Positions 21,515 to 33,835 of a DNA stretch of 64,000 bases are shown piece after piece. Under the pieces are notes generated by a model. That model was given only the letters and a program-made list of their open reading frames with translations. It had not been told where the DNA came from and did not search any database. The DNA lies in NCBI GenBank assembly GCA_963082875.1, contig OY720100.1:16826591-16890590 (forward strand). Direction: 5' to 3'. Numbering within the stretch: position 1 is the first letter of the stretch; every line of letters begins with the position of its first letter. Source of the DNA: Corella eumyota (taxonomy: Eukaryota; Chordata; Ascidiacea; Phlebobranchia; Corellidae). A program made the position numbers and the translations under genes.

Positions 21515-22753
21515 AAAAAATATGGGTGTTTTATCAGAATACTTAAAATTTTCCTTTTTTACAATTATTTTTTAAGTACATTTTTAGTAGGGTATTTCAA
21601 ATTTTCCTTTTAGATATTTTTAAATATTATATTATCTTAAACTATATTGTTACTAAATATGTCTTAAAATAGTTAAAGAAATAACAAATATATACATGGT
21701 TAACCAGATTATAACATTTTATGCTTATGAAAGCAAAAAAAATTTTTACAAGTTTCTTTTAGCAAACGCTGAAACACCGAATCAATTTTACATTAGCATA
21801 ATTTTCAAAATATTGCATTGCTTTATAGATGCATTTTTGTACAATAAAAACTAAAATCCTATTACCAAATAACTAAAATCTTATTAAATTTAAGTTGAAA
21901 TATTTTATCATAGCATCTCAATAACGCAAAGTTTTATCAATATTTTAACTATTACACCACATTTAAAAATATCATATTCCGATGCACTAATTATAACCGC
22001 CGGCTAGCTTTTAAAGTTGTAAAGTTTTGAAATATTTTGCACATGTTTTTAAGTTTTTTGGTTGAGCGGTTTTTGCTGATCATGCGTTTTTACTTTTACC
22101 TTACCAACATTGTATTTGTTCAATCGTAATGGGGTGGGCATGTCGTTAATAACTTACTAATAAAACTTTAAACGCACCCTGAACGTATGCCGCTTGTTGT
22201 CAGTAGATATTAATAAGTTAATGAAATTAAAGGCATACAAAATTTCGTAAAACAGAGCGATTTGACTTAATAAAACGATTGAAATTTTACAATATAGTTA
22301 TATACGCTTATTTATACTTCTTTACAAAGTGATACAACCAATAAATTTGTTGTTTATTTAAAAACACGACGAATATTCTTGTTCTATTTCTATTAAAGGG
22401 ATAAAAAAATGTGATATTTAAATATAGGGTACTTCAAAATGCATTAAATGTAGTTATACTTACAGTTATTGGGTTACTGTGTATTTTACCTATTGAGAGG
22501 TGGAACGTTAATTTCATATTTTAAAGTGAAACGGAACTCGTTGGATTATATTTTGATATTTTTTTAAATTAATTTGACATTTTATTTTACACTAAGTCAA
22601 GAGTTTTGGATTTATAAAATTTTTTTTAAGTATTATATTTTGTATCATGTAAAACAAACAATTTGACAAAACTAAAAGTTTAAAGCAAGTTGCAAGTTGT
22701 TTAAAAGTCACCTTAAACCTACACTTTCTATTTCAATTTTGATAAAATCAGAT
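21515..22753. other. Intergenic region, duplicate of 6,252-7,490
   Basis: AT-rich, no convincing exon, nearly identical to the first copy. Confidence 0.4.
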
Positions 22754-22791
22754 CATTCTTCACTCGCTACATTTTATTTGCTTAACTACTT

Positions 22792-23804
22792 TACAATACA
22801 GCTAGGATCATATAAATTACAAAGTGGCCACATGGTAATAATTTACAACTAATCAAGTTACAATACAGCTAGGATCACAAAAATTACTAAGTAGCCATGT
22901 AGTAATAATTTACAACTAATCAAGTTACAATACAGCTAGGATCACATAAATTACAAAGTGGCCACATAGTAATAATTTACAACTAATCAAGTTACAATAC
23001 AGCTAGGATCACATAAATTACAAAGTGGCCACGTAGTAATAATTTCTAACTAATCAAGTTACAATACAGCTAGGATCACATAAATTACAAAGTGGCCACA
23101 TGGTAATAATTTACAACTAATCAAGTTACAATACAGCTAGGATCACATAAATTACAAAGTGGCCACATGGTAATAATTTACAACTAATCAAGTTACAATA
23201 CAGCTAGGATCACACAAATTACAAAGTGGCAACATGGTAATAATTTACAACTAATCAAGTTACAATACAGCTAGGATCACATAAATTACAAAGTGGCCAT
23301 GTGGTAATAATTTACAACTAATCGAGTTACAATACAGCTAGGATCACATAAATTACAAAGTGGCCACGTGGTAATAATTTACAACTAATCAAGTTACAAT
23401 ACAGCTAGGATCACATAAATTACAAAGTGGCCACATGGTAATAATTTACAACTAAGCAAGTTTACAATACAGCTAGGATCATACAAATTACAAAGTGGCC
23501 ACATGGTAATAATTTACAACTAAGCAAGTTTACAATACAGCTAGGATCATACAAATTACAAAGTGGCCACATGGTAATAATTTACAACTAATCAAGTTAC
23601 AATACAGCTAGGATCACACAAATTACAAAGTGGCCACATGGTAATAATTTACAACTAATCAAGTTACAATACAGCTAGGATCACACAAATTACAAAGTGG
23701 CCACATGGTAATAATTTACAACTAATCAAGTTACAATACAGCTAGGATCACATAAATTACAAGGTGGCCACGTGGTAATAATTTAGATCTAATCAAGTTA
23801 CAAT
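22792..23804. repeat. 67-bp minisatellite, second copy, about 15 units
   Basis: Same unit number and the same unit variants in the same order as 7,529-8,541. The arrays have not changed length since the duplication, which is notable for a tandem repeat. Confidence 0.95.
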
Positions 23805-24342
23805 CATAGGTGGGCACAGTTAATCGAAAAGCAACTTCGTTAAATGGTTATTCGTTACACATAACAGTAACTTCGCTAACGTTTTTTCGTTAAATTAAAC
23901 CAAATGTAACGGAAGTTATCGTTGAACGTTAACGTTAAAATTTAATTAAAACAAACAAAGAAATTACCTTTTTTATAAAAAAAATAGTTTTTTTTTTAAT
24001 CGATGTTTTAACTAGACGAAAATGGTTTAGAAGAAGTTTTTAAAACTGGCATAGGCCTAATGCCCAAATAACAGTGGCCGGATAGTAATTACTTACATCG
24101 TTTAAAAATTGCAACGTTTAAACCCGATAAACGGTGATATTAAACATATATATTCCTTATATTACCATGGATTTACTTGTAAAACATTGAGTTAACGGGC
24201 TTAATTTAACGGAAGTACAATTTAACGAAAGTTAACAGGTCCGATAACGATTTTTAAAATTAACTTAAAAGTTAACTTTTAACAAAAAATTCAACTTTGT
24301 TATTTAACGTTTAACGCATTAACGATTTGGTGCCCACCTTTG
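23805..24342. mobile_element. hAT-like MITE, duplicate of 8,542-9,079
   Basis: Same ends (CATAGGTGGGCAC / GTGCCCACCTTTG) and the same GTTACAAT duplications. It was inserted before the tandem duplication. Confidence 0.85.
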
Positions 24343-24697
24343 GTTACAATACAGCTAGGATCATATAAATTACAAAGTGGCCGTTAGTAATTAAGACAAT
24401 TTGGTTAAATACATTTATATACTAACTACTAATGGTTGATAAATCATGCACAGAAATTAAAGAAAACGCCAAACACAGGATTACAATTTTGTTCCTAAAC
24501 AAGAGTTTATATCTTAAACCTGTATAGGAACCAATATTGGTACAACATGTTAATGTTTAACCAGTATTAAGTGGGTAGCGTTAAAACAAATACAACGCTC
24601 AATATGATGTCATAGAAAACTCAGAATGGTGATTGTTAGAACAATGGTTAGCACAACTTAAATGGGGTTCGGTGTTAACTTTAAACTTGAATTTAGT

Positions 24698-27600
24698 TTA
24701 CTTCTTAAATGAAAATTGAAGTCGTTCGTTGATCTCAGACAACTCAGAATTACAAAAACTAATCAACCGTTTTCTTTTTTCGTCGTCCACATCCTCAGTT
24801 TTTTCGTAAGCTTTGATTGCTTGAAGATAATTTTCTTCTGCTTCCGAGTATTGTGATTTAATTTTATAATAGTTACCAATGTCGCGTAAAAGATGGCCGT
24901 AAATTTCGTGTTTGTTCGCATTTGATTCAAACTCGTTATCCATCAAATTCAACCCAGTTTCGTAGGTTTGTAGCGCATCATCGATTTCCACTAAGTTTTC
25001 GTTAAACCCGATCGAATGTAAACAATCAGCTTTGTTGATGACGTTAAGATGTTTGTTGTTAATAACTAAAGTTTTTATTTTCTGCATGAGTGGAGCCACG
25101 TGACGTTGAATTATATTCTTCTTGTTTTCCTTTTCCTTAAGTTTATCACCACACAAACTTATTCCAAATAAACTTGAACCTAAAATTCGAACAATTTCGT
25201 TCGGATTCCCTTCTTCATCCATCAACATATTTGCTGATACTCCACTAAACAAAATTCCTTCCAGATATTTCTCTTTATCATAGAGAGTATTAGCGAATGA
25301 TTTAATTTGTTCTGCGTCCAATTGAGTGTGGTTTTGAATCAGTGACATCATTTCGGTAATGATTTCCATAGCGGTGTCGAATCTGTCCGTCATTAAACTT
25401 GAGACATAGAGCTTGGTGAGTTTAGGAATGTAATTGATGTTTGCTCCGAATTTGTGCAGGGTTTTAAGCTCCAAAAATAATTTATCAAAATTTGTATTTT
25501 TTCTTATATTTCCTGTTTTTTCTATAAAATTTATAGTTAAAAAATTAGAATTTTTATAAAAAAATAAGTAAAAAAAATTATAGTTTTACGAAAACATAAT
25601 TTATAATTATTTTAGTTTATTGTTACCAATTTCATGTAATTTTTGTTTTAATTAAAAAAAAATTTTATATTCAGTATTTTTAGGTCTATTTTAAAACGTA
25701 ATAACACAAAATTTATAAAACCAACTGACACAAATTTCGTTGTTTTATTTCTTAAATTGGGTTATGTTAGCTTTCTTGTATTTTCCTTGTTTCTTTTATT
25801 TTAATTGGGGACTTATGACTTATAAATGGGAGTATGAATTATGTTTTGGTTAAGTTAATATGACGTTTTTATCCTCTTTCATTCACCAAAGTATCAGGCT
25901 CTTACTAGTATAGTTGGCTGCGTTATTATCACATTTTTTGAACCTAGTATTATGTTCTTTGTGGTTGGTTGATGTTTTAACTATTAGGTTGGTTTTACTT
26001 TAAAGTATATTGTTAATATCGGTTATTAATATTTTGTTTTAATTCTATTTGAATAAGGTATTCGTTCATGTTCATTTTCAACGTAAAAAAATTTAAGCGA
26101 TAAGGTTTTCTGGTAGTAATCTAGAACATTTAAATTAACAAAAGATCCCACCATTTACCTTTAAACGTGACATCTGGGGGCTCGTCCGGGAGATATTGTT
26201 GTTTACTTTTTTTACGAAAACTCAGAAAAGAGAACAGTCTTGTAAAGTTATTACGAAATGAGTGAATCGGACAATCTGGTTGAAGCTGGAAAGCCATTTG
26301 GCCTTGAGGGCGAAACGTTAAAGGAATATGTCGGACAACAGCAACAGCAAGCTGTTGAACGGGAGGAAAGGGTCCGTGAAATAAAGGTGGCAAAAGAAGC
26401 TGTGATTATTAGCTAAAGACGAAAGCATTTGAGCTAGAGTTGGCGCAGGCGACCGCAAGTAGCTTCGGCGGGAAAGAATCCGGCGCAAGAACTCCAAAGT
26501 TACTATCGTTTAAGGACGGTGTCGGTAAAGATGAGCTGGATAGGTATTTGTTAAAATTTAAATAATTGACAACAAGCAGCGACTGGAAAAAGGAAAATTG
26601 GGCGTTATCATTGAGTGCGTTGTTGACAGGGAAGAGCACTGGATGTGTATTCACGGTTAGCCGATAAAGACCCCGTGAATTATGATCGGCTGAAGAGTGT
26701 TCTTTTAAAACGATACGACTTGACCGAAGATGGTTACGGAAAAAAGTTCCAACATGTAAAGCCCGAAACTAATGGGAGTTCGGAGCAGTTCATAGTGCGT
26801 TTGCAAAACTATTTGCAAAAATGGGTGGAAACTTCTTATACGGAAAAAAAAAAACTTTGGGAACTCAGTTTGTGTCAGAATGCATGGAAGAAGTCGAGCG
26901 TCTTTCAAAAATTCGCCACTTATAGTGCCCCTTACCACCCCATGTGTAATGGACTAGTAGATAGATTTAATGGTACGTTAAAATCTATGCTGAAGCGACT
27001 TTGTTGTGAAAAGCAAAACCACTGGCATTGTTATATCAACGCGTTATTGTTTGCCTATCGAGAGGTGCCGCAAGAGTCGACTGGATTTTCACCATTCAAG
27101 CTGCTGTATGGAAGAACGGTGCGGGGACGAATACACATCTTAAAGGAGATGTGGACCAACACTGTTTCAGAGCAAGAAGTGAAAAACAGTTATTTGTACG
27201 TGATGGAAACGAATCGACAATACTTTGAAAATAGCGAGGGAGGCTATGGAGAATGCGCAGGCGTGCTTCAAAAATTATTTTGGTCGCAAAACGAAACGAC
27301 GAGTATTCGAGAATAACGATCTGGTTCTTGTGTTGTTACCGACTGACAATGATAAACTATTGATGCATTGGAAGGGTTTATTTCAAGTTACCCAAAAAGT
27401 TGGAGCAAACGATTATAAACTTCATATTAATAGGAAAATAAAGTTGTTTCATGTAAATTTGCTTAGGAAATATTCAAGCAGGGAAGATGCTTTTAAAGGA
27501 AACGATTGGCAGCAAAAAGGCCGTGGTTAATTTAGCCGTCATCGGGGGACAAAACGATTTAGAAGAGCAGAATGTAGACGACGAACAGTTACTTGAATTA

Positions 27601-30542
27601 AGAGCACCAAAGTGTGTAGAAACGGTTGACGATTTAACGTTCGGTGAGCAGCTTACGTCGTCACAGCAAGAAACCGAGTTTGAAGTGACAAGAAATTTAG
27701 TAACGTTTTTACCCATGTGCCAGGTACGATGAACTGTGTAAAGCACAAAATAAATTTGACATCAATGTTCCGATCCGGTCTAAACCTTATCCGGTATCAT
27801 ATGGGATACGAGGTGAATTAAAGAACGAAATCGACGAAATGCTTAAGATGGGTGTAATTAAAAGATCCAAATCGCCATTTGCTTCGCCGGTGGTAATTGT
27901 AAAAAAAAGACGGTACAAATCGAATTTGTGACTGACTGTGTTTAATCCTGAACGTATGGTGACAGCAAAGAAAATATTTCGTAAATTATCGGGAGATGTA
28001 TATTTCACGAAATTGGACTTAACTAAGGGTTACTGGCAGGTGCAGGCGCACAAAAATGACGTTTACAAAACAGCGTTTGTTACGCCTGATGGCGCCTATG
28101 AATTTCTTAAAATGTCATTTGGGATGGTAAATTCGGGAGCAAACTTTGTTCGAGGTATGAGACAACTGTTAATCGGATTGGTAAACGTAGTTACATTGTC
28201 GACTTAATCGTCCACACAGAAACTTTGGAAGAACACGTTAAGGCGTTAGAGCAACTATTTTAGCGATTGCGTCAAGGCAACGTAACGGCGGAACCGTCAA
28301 AGTGCGTTATTGGGGCTAATAGCATCGAGTTGGGGCACAGTATCCAGACAGTATTTTTTGGACTCCAGGAAGAAAAAGTTTGCAAGGTGAAAGAAGCGGA
28401 ACGGCCAGCGACAACAAAGAATGTGCGGGGATTTTTGGGACTGACTGGTTACTACCGTAATTTTATACCGAATTTCGCGGCAATAGTCGCACCGTTAACC
28501 GAGTTGACAAAAAAGATCAACCAAATATTGTGGAGTGGAAAAAACTGCAAAATTTGGCGTTTAACTTCCTAAAGCAAAGTTTAATGTGTAAGCCGATACT
28601 AAGACTACCTGACATTACAAAACCGTTCGTATTGCGTACTGACGCGTCCAACGTAGGTGTCGGTGCGGTTTACTTCAAGTTCATGATTAGTTTAACATTT
28701 TCCACGATTGAACGAGAATGTTTGGCCGTGATTTGGGTTATTAAAAGTTTAAAAATTATTTGTATGGGGTAGAATTTACCCTCCAGTTGGACCACCAGCC
28801 CTTGGTTCATATAGAACATTCTAAATTTATAAATGACCGTGTTGTGCGATGGCCAATGTTTTACAAAATTATCGTATTAAGTACGAGTATATAAAGGGTT
28901 CTGCTAATGTTGGGGCGGATTACATAAGTCGAATTTATTAATTGTATTGTTGTGTTTATACTAATTTGTGTTGTTTTTTCGGAATTAACTTGTGTAAATT
29001 TCTTTAAATGGGGAAATCATGACACAAATTTTGTAGTTTTATTTCTTAAATTGGGTTATGTTAGCTTATTTGTATTTTCCTTTTTTTTATTATAATTGGA
29101 GACTTATGACTCATAAATGGGAGTATGAATTATGTTTTGGTTAAGTTAATATGACGTTTTTATCCTCTTTCATTCACCAAAGTATAAGGCTCTTTCTAGT
29201 ATAGTTGGTTTCGTTATTATCACATTTTTTGAACTTAGTATTATGTTCTTTGTGGTTGGTTGATGTTTTAACTATTAGGTTGGTTTTACTTTATAGTATA
29301 TTGTTAATATCGGTTATTAATATTTTGTTTTAATTCTATTTGAATAAGGTATTCGTTCATGTTCATTTTCAACGTAAAAAAATATAAGCGATAAGGTTTT
29401 CTGGTAGGGATCTAGAACATTTAAATTAACAAAAGATCCTACCATTTACTTTTAAAACGTGACACCAACAATATTTACCTTCTGCTTTAAATAGTTTGAC
29501 TAAATCTTGTTCATCCCTCATAAGGTCTAAAAAATATTTATTTGTTATTTAACAGAAAACTTACTCATTGTTAACATATTGCCATAAGCCTAACCTTTAT
29601 GTTTGTCCAATTCTGAAAACTTTTGTTTTGTCAGTTTGGCTCGTTTAGGTGGAGGCGGTTCGCTAGATGGCGCACTAGTCCCAGTTTCACTGATCATGGT
29701 TATTTGGTCATCCTTAAACAGACTTGGTGCCATGCTCACATAACCACTTGATACACTTTGCTGGTCATCTAGATAAGAGAACATTTTTCGTTGTCGTAAG
29801 ATCTGGCGTTGTACACTATCAACTTCTGTAAGACGGGAAGGCATCTTTTGTTTTACACACTTTACAAAAACAAACTTAAATTTGCTTACCGATTTTCTTG
29901 GGTGCTCTGATCTGTAGAAAAATAAACATAAAATTTATTAAGAAAACGTACATCATATTATTTAAGCAGTAATTTTTCATACTGATCATATAAATATAGA
30001 GTATTAGTAAAAAGCTTTAAATTAACAATGTTACAGTCAACTTAACTGACCTCTTCTAGAATGCGTTCAATTCTTGCGTCTCCATCTTTTTTCATGTTTT
30101 CGTAACTTTCGTCGGTTTCCATTAACTCAAAATTTTTCAAGGAAATCAAATCGAACCTACCTAAGTCATATTCTTCAGGATATGTGGCAAGAAAGTCGTT
30201 CAATCGGTTCAGCATTGCATTGGAACTGTAATCACGAATCAACTTGTCTGATTCCTCTTCATTTTCGGCGATGATTTGAATTGAAAGGGATCCTTGTCCT
30301 ACTCGGTTTGCAAATGCCTTAACAGCTTTCGTGCCAAATATTGCTGAAATCACACCGATTAAAAGCCCCGCTTTGTCTGGAACCGTTAGCATAACATATC
30401 CTCCTACACCTACTCCAACTGAGACAGCTACACATGCTGTACCGGTCACCAACACAGCCAATTTCTTCGCAGTTTCTCCTTTTAAGTTAAATTCAAGAAA
30501 TGGAATTGTACTTTTGAAATCAGCATAATCCTCCTGTTGCAT
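24698..30542 (-). CDS. G3': second copy of the membrane TRADD-N-like/TPR gene
   Basis: Exons at 30,542-30,051, 29,911-29,890, 29,825-29,595, 29,526-29,479 and 25,521-24,698, in frame as in G3. The TPR exon product appears identical to G3. Exons 1 and 3 carry a few replacements (for example IGQG to VGQG, YEEMKKEG to YENMKKDG, DSISL to DLISL). All substitutions keep the frame and the hydrophobic and TRADD-N-like patterns. The Ser/Thr/Gln-rich extension is also open upstream (30,543-30,936). The LTR fossil occupies the same place in intron 4. Confidence 0.7.
25726..29464 (+). mobile_element. Fossil Ty3/Gypsy LTR element, duplicate copy
   Basis: LTRs 25,726-26,172 and 29,020-29,464 with the same CCAAC flanks (25,721-25,725 and 29,465-29,469). 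The internal part is as in 10,463-14,200 and equally broken. Parts of this 5' LTR resemble the 3' LTRs more than the 5' LTR of the first copy, which suggests conversion between LTRs. Confidence 0.88.
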
Positions 30543-30936
30543 CTTGGAAACTGCACTGGCTGATGTGCTAGACTGCTGTGTTTGTTCACTGGACTTGGCT
30601 GTAGTTGGAGTTTCTTCAGTAGTTTGCTGTGTTTGGCCAGACTGTGTGGTAGTTGAAGTCCCTTCAGTAGATCGCTGTGTTTGGCCAGACTGTGTGGTAG
30701 TTGAAGTCCCTTCAGTAGATCGTTGTGTTTGGCTAGACTGTGTGGTAGTTAAAATTTCTGCAGTAGAATGTTGTGTTGCAAAGCTTGTAGTAGTTTGACT
30801 TTGGTGTTGTGTACTTTGTAAAGCAGTAGTTAGAGTTCTACGAGTTGAGAGAACGTTTGTTGCCGTGGGTGTAGACGCTAAAGCAACTTCAGAGTTTTGT
30901 GACGTTTTATTAGAATCACGTGATGAACTTTCTTTG
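30543..30936 (-). CDS. Ser/Thr/Gln-rich in-frame extension of G3'
   Basis: Same 16-residue repeats and open frame as 15,279-15,672, including the possible acceptor. The extension remains free of stops in both copies. Confidence 0.5.
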
Positions 30937-32756
30937 CTGGAATCGTTTAATAATGTTCAAAATAGAAATTAACTTAAACTTTCTAAAAAACATGAATTGA
31001 AATATAAGTTTATTTTGTAAAACAGTTATATATATAATTTAATTTAATTTACTTAATATTTTTTGGCTAATTTAGACATGGGGCTCAGGGTCATACAACC
31101 TGGTTTTATATAAACGTTTATGTTGTTGTAAGATTATGTTTTAAATTTCATCATAAGTTGTGTAGTCAGTCGGCAAACTTACTTTTAAACTTTGTTTTTC
31201 TGTTATCAGTTTAGTAGATTATAACACTACAATCAAATTACACAACGTTTAGAAATATTTTTAAAAGCGAATTTACTTTAAACAGTTTTAAGTGTTGTCA
31301 TAAATAAACTAAGTAGAATTAGGTTTTATCTGTATTGCTATATCGTAAACTAAAATTATTTCTTTTTAGCTGTCAAGAGACTTGCAAGCAGGCGGTTTTA
31401 GTTACATACTAAAAATATACAAAACACCCAAGTTTTGCTAAAAAATAAAATTATAACTAGTTTACTAAAACATTTGATATTCTGACCTCTATTTTTTTTT
31501 ACTTGATTTTCTACACTTTGTATATAAAGTTTGCCTGATTAAAATAACGCCGCCTTGCTTTATTGTAAATAGTAACCTTTAACTTTTGGTATTCATGAAA
31601 CGATTTACGCCAAAGTTCGCAGATATTAATGAAAGCTTCATAAGCTTAAGATCGACAATGTTGAATCTTTAACTATTATGTTTTCCTTATTAACGTTAAT
31701 TTATTGCTAAGTTAACTAAACGTTTAATGATGACAGTCTAAACTGCCAGCAAACATTTACCCTAGTTGTACACCTTTCGAAGGTTTAGGCTTTATGTTAA
31801 ACCACTTACAAATATTGTCAACTTTAGTTCTGCATTTATCAACTGAAAAGCAAACAGCTAACAGCCCAGAATGAACGTTCAGCATTTTTTGTCGTCTTAG
31901 TAAAAAGTTTCTTGTTTACTTTTCTTACATATCACGTTCACAAAGTTTTATATATTTTATACAATTTCCATTGGTTTGACTTTAAAAACTTTTTTATACC
32001 GAAAAGCTTATAACAAACATTTTAAGTTATTTGTGGTTGTATTGGTTTTAATTATTAAAACTTGTTTTGTAATTTAAATTTGTTTTGTGATGATTGTTTT
32101 ATTTAAATCATTCATCTTAACTTGTCGTAATTTAAACCGATTAATTATTTTTTATTTAAGAAATATAACAATTTTATTAATATATTGTAAAGGTAATTTT
32201 CTTTAATTTGTAAAATCGTTTGTTACATTTAACTAATCATAAAAATTTTTAAATTTTTTACAACTTAATTTATCAAGTAATAATGTGGCACTTTATATTG
32301 ATGAGGCTTATTCAGTATTCTAAGTTACTCTATATGTTACAAAAAGTCTTGGAGATAAACTTGGAGGCAATGATAAGGTAGAAGTTGCTGTTATGTCTTT
32401 AACAATTTGTTGGTTAAGTTTTAACTTATATCCAAAAATTATTTTTATATAATATTTATTTTATTAGGCTGTGATATTTAAAAATGGGCAATTTTTGGTG
32501 TTTTAGGCTTTTTTTTAAGAATTTAATGTCAAAGATTTTTCAATTTCTCAGTAATAAACAAATATGGCTGATAAACCAGTTTATTGCAGAAGGATAAGAA
32601 GTCGTTATATTTAAGATATTAACTTTACATTTTTTTATTCAGTTTATCAAATTTAATCACTTTTATTAGGTTTACATAGCAAACATAGTAATCGTTCATA
32701 CGAGTTAAAACACGGAACCATTCTTCACTCGCTACATTTTATTTGCTTTAACTACT
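30937..32756. other. Intergenic region upstream of G3'
   Basis: Diverged duplicate of 15,673-17,756. It lacks the Harbinger-like MITE and shows the intact target near 32,500. No gene seen. Confidence 0.45.
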
Positions 32757-33215
32757 TTACAATACAGCTAGGATCACATAAATTACAAAGTGGCCACATG
32801 GTAATAATTTACAACTAATCAAGTTACAATACAGCTAGGATCACATAAATTACAAAGTGGCCACATGGTAATAATTTACAACTAATCAAGTTACAATACA
32901 GCTAGGATCACACAAATTACAAAGTGGCCACGTGGTAATAATTTACAACTAATCAAGTTACAATACAGCTAGGATCACACAAATTACAAAGTGGCCACAT
33001 GGTAATAATTTACAACTAATCAAGTTACAATACAGCTAGGATCACACAAATTACAAAGTGGCCACATGGTAATAATTTACAACTAATCAAGTTACAATAC
33101 AGCTAGGATCACACAAATTACAAAATGGCCGCATGGTAATAATTTACAACTAATCAAGTTACAATACAGCTAGGATCACACAAATTACAGAATGGCCACG
33201 TGGTAATAATTTTCA
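32757..33215. repeat. 67-bp minisatellite, about 7 units
   Basis: Same 67-bp unit as at 7,529. Located about 0.6 kb past the 3' end of G4. The paralogous site at 17,757 has one unit. This array ends in ACGTGGTAATAATTTTCAAC and joins the same right flank (ACAATACATAAT.GGCTAAAT) seen at 17,830. Confidence 0.95.
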
Positions 33216-33835
33216 ACTAATCAACATACAATACATAATAGGCTAAATGCATTTAACAACAAATTAGCTTACTATACAATCAAGCGAATCACGTATAATA
33301 TTTTACAAATTTAATCAAGTTCATGCTTTGTTATGTAATACATTGTAAACAAAAAAAAATCAGCAGACTAACAATAATTAGTGAAACAAACTATTTAAAA
33401 ACCAAATTATTTGAAATATTCAACAATAACAAGATCGTAATATCACGTTGTGTGTACAAAAGTTCTCTCTACCCCACCTTGTGGTAAAACGTAGTCAATA
33501 TTTAATATTTTAAAGTAAACAGAGAAGCGATTGTACATGTTTAATAGTCAGTTACTACGACATCAATAATAAAACAAGGTTACGACAGTTAACCGTGAAA
33601 AAATATTGTTTTATATCGGTTAAAAAAACATTTATTTCGCCAAGTTGCAAATATGTATTGGAGCCATGTATACAAAGATTTCCCTTTAAACTTGACGTTA
33701 GAACGATAAAGATAAATGTTTTGCAAGCACTATGGCGGCAAAAGAAGATTAAAATGGTTATTATGTGAACATTGGCACAATTTTAACGGGTGTTTAGTGT
33801 GAACTTTGAACTTTGAATTTAGTTTTTAGTTTAAT
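33216..33835. other. Spacer and 3' flank of G4
   Basis: Collinear with 17,830-18,431 with small differences. Probably includes the G4 3' untranslated region. Nothing else recognised. Confidence 0.4.
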
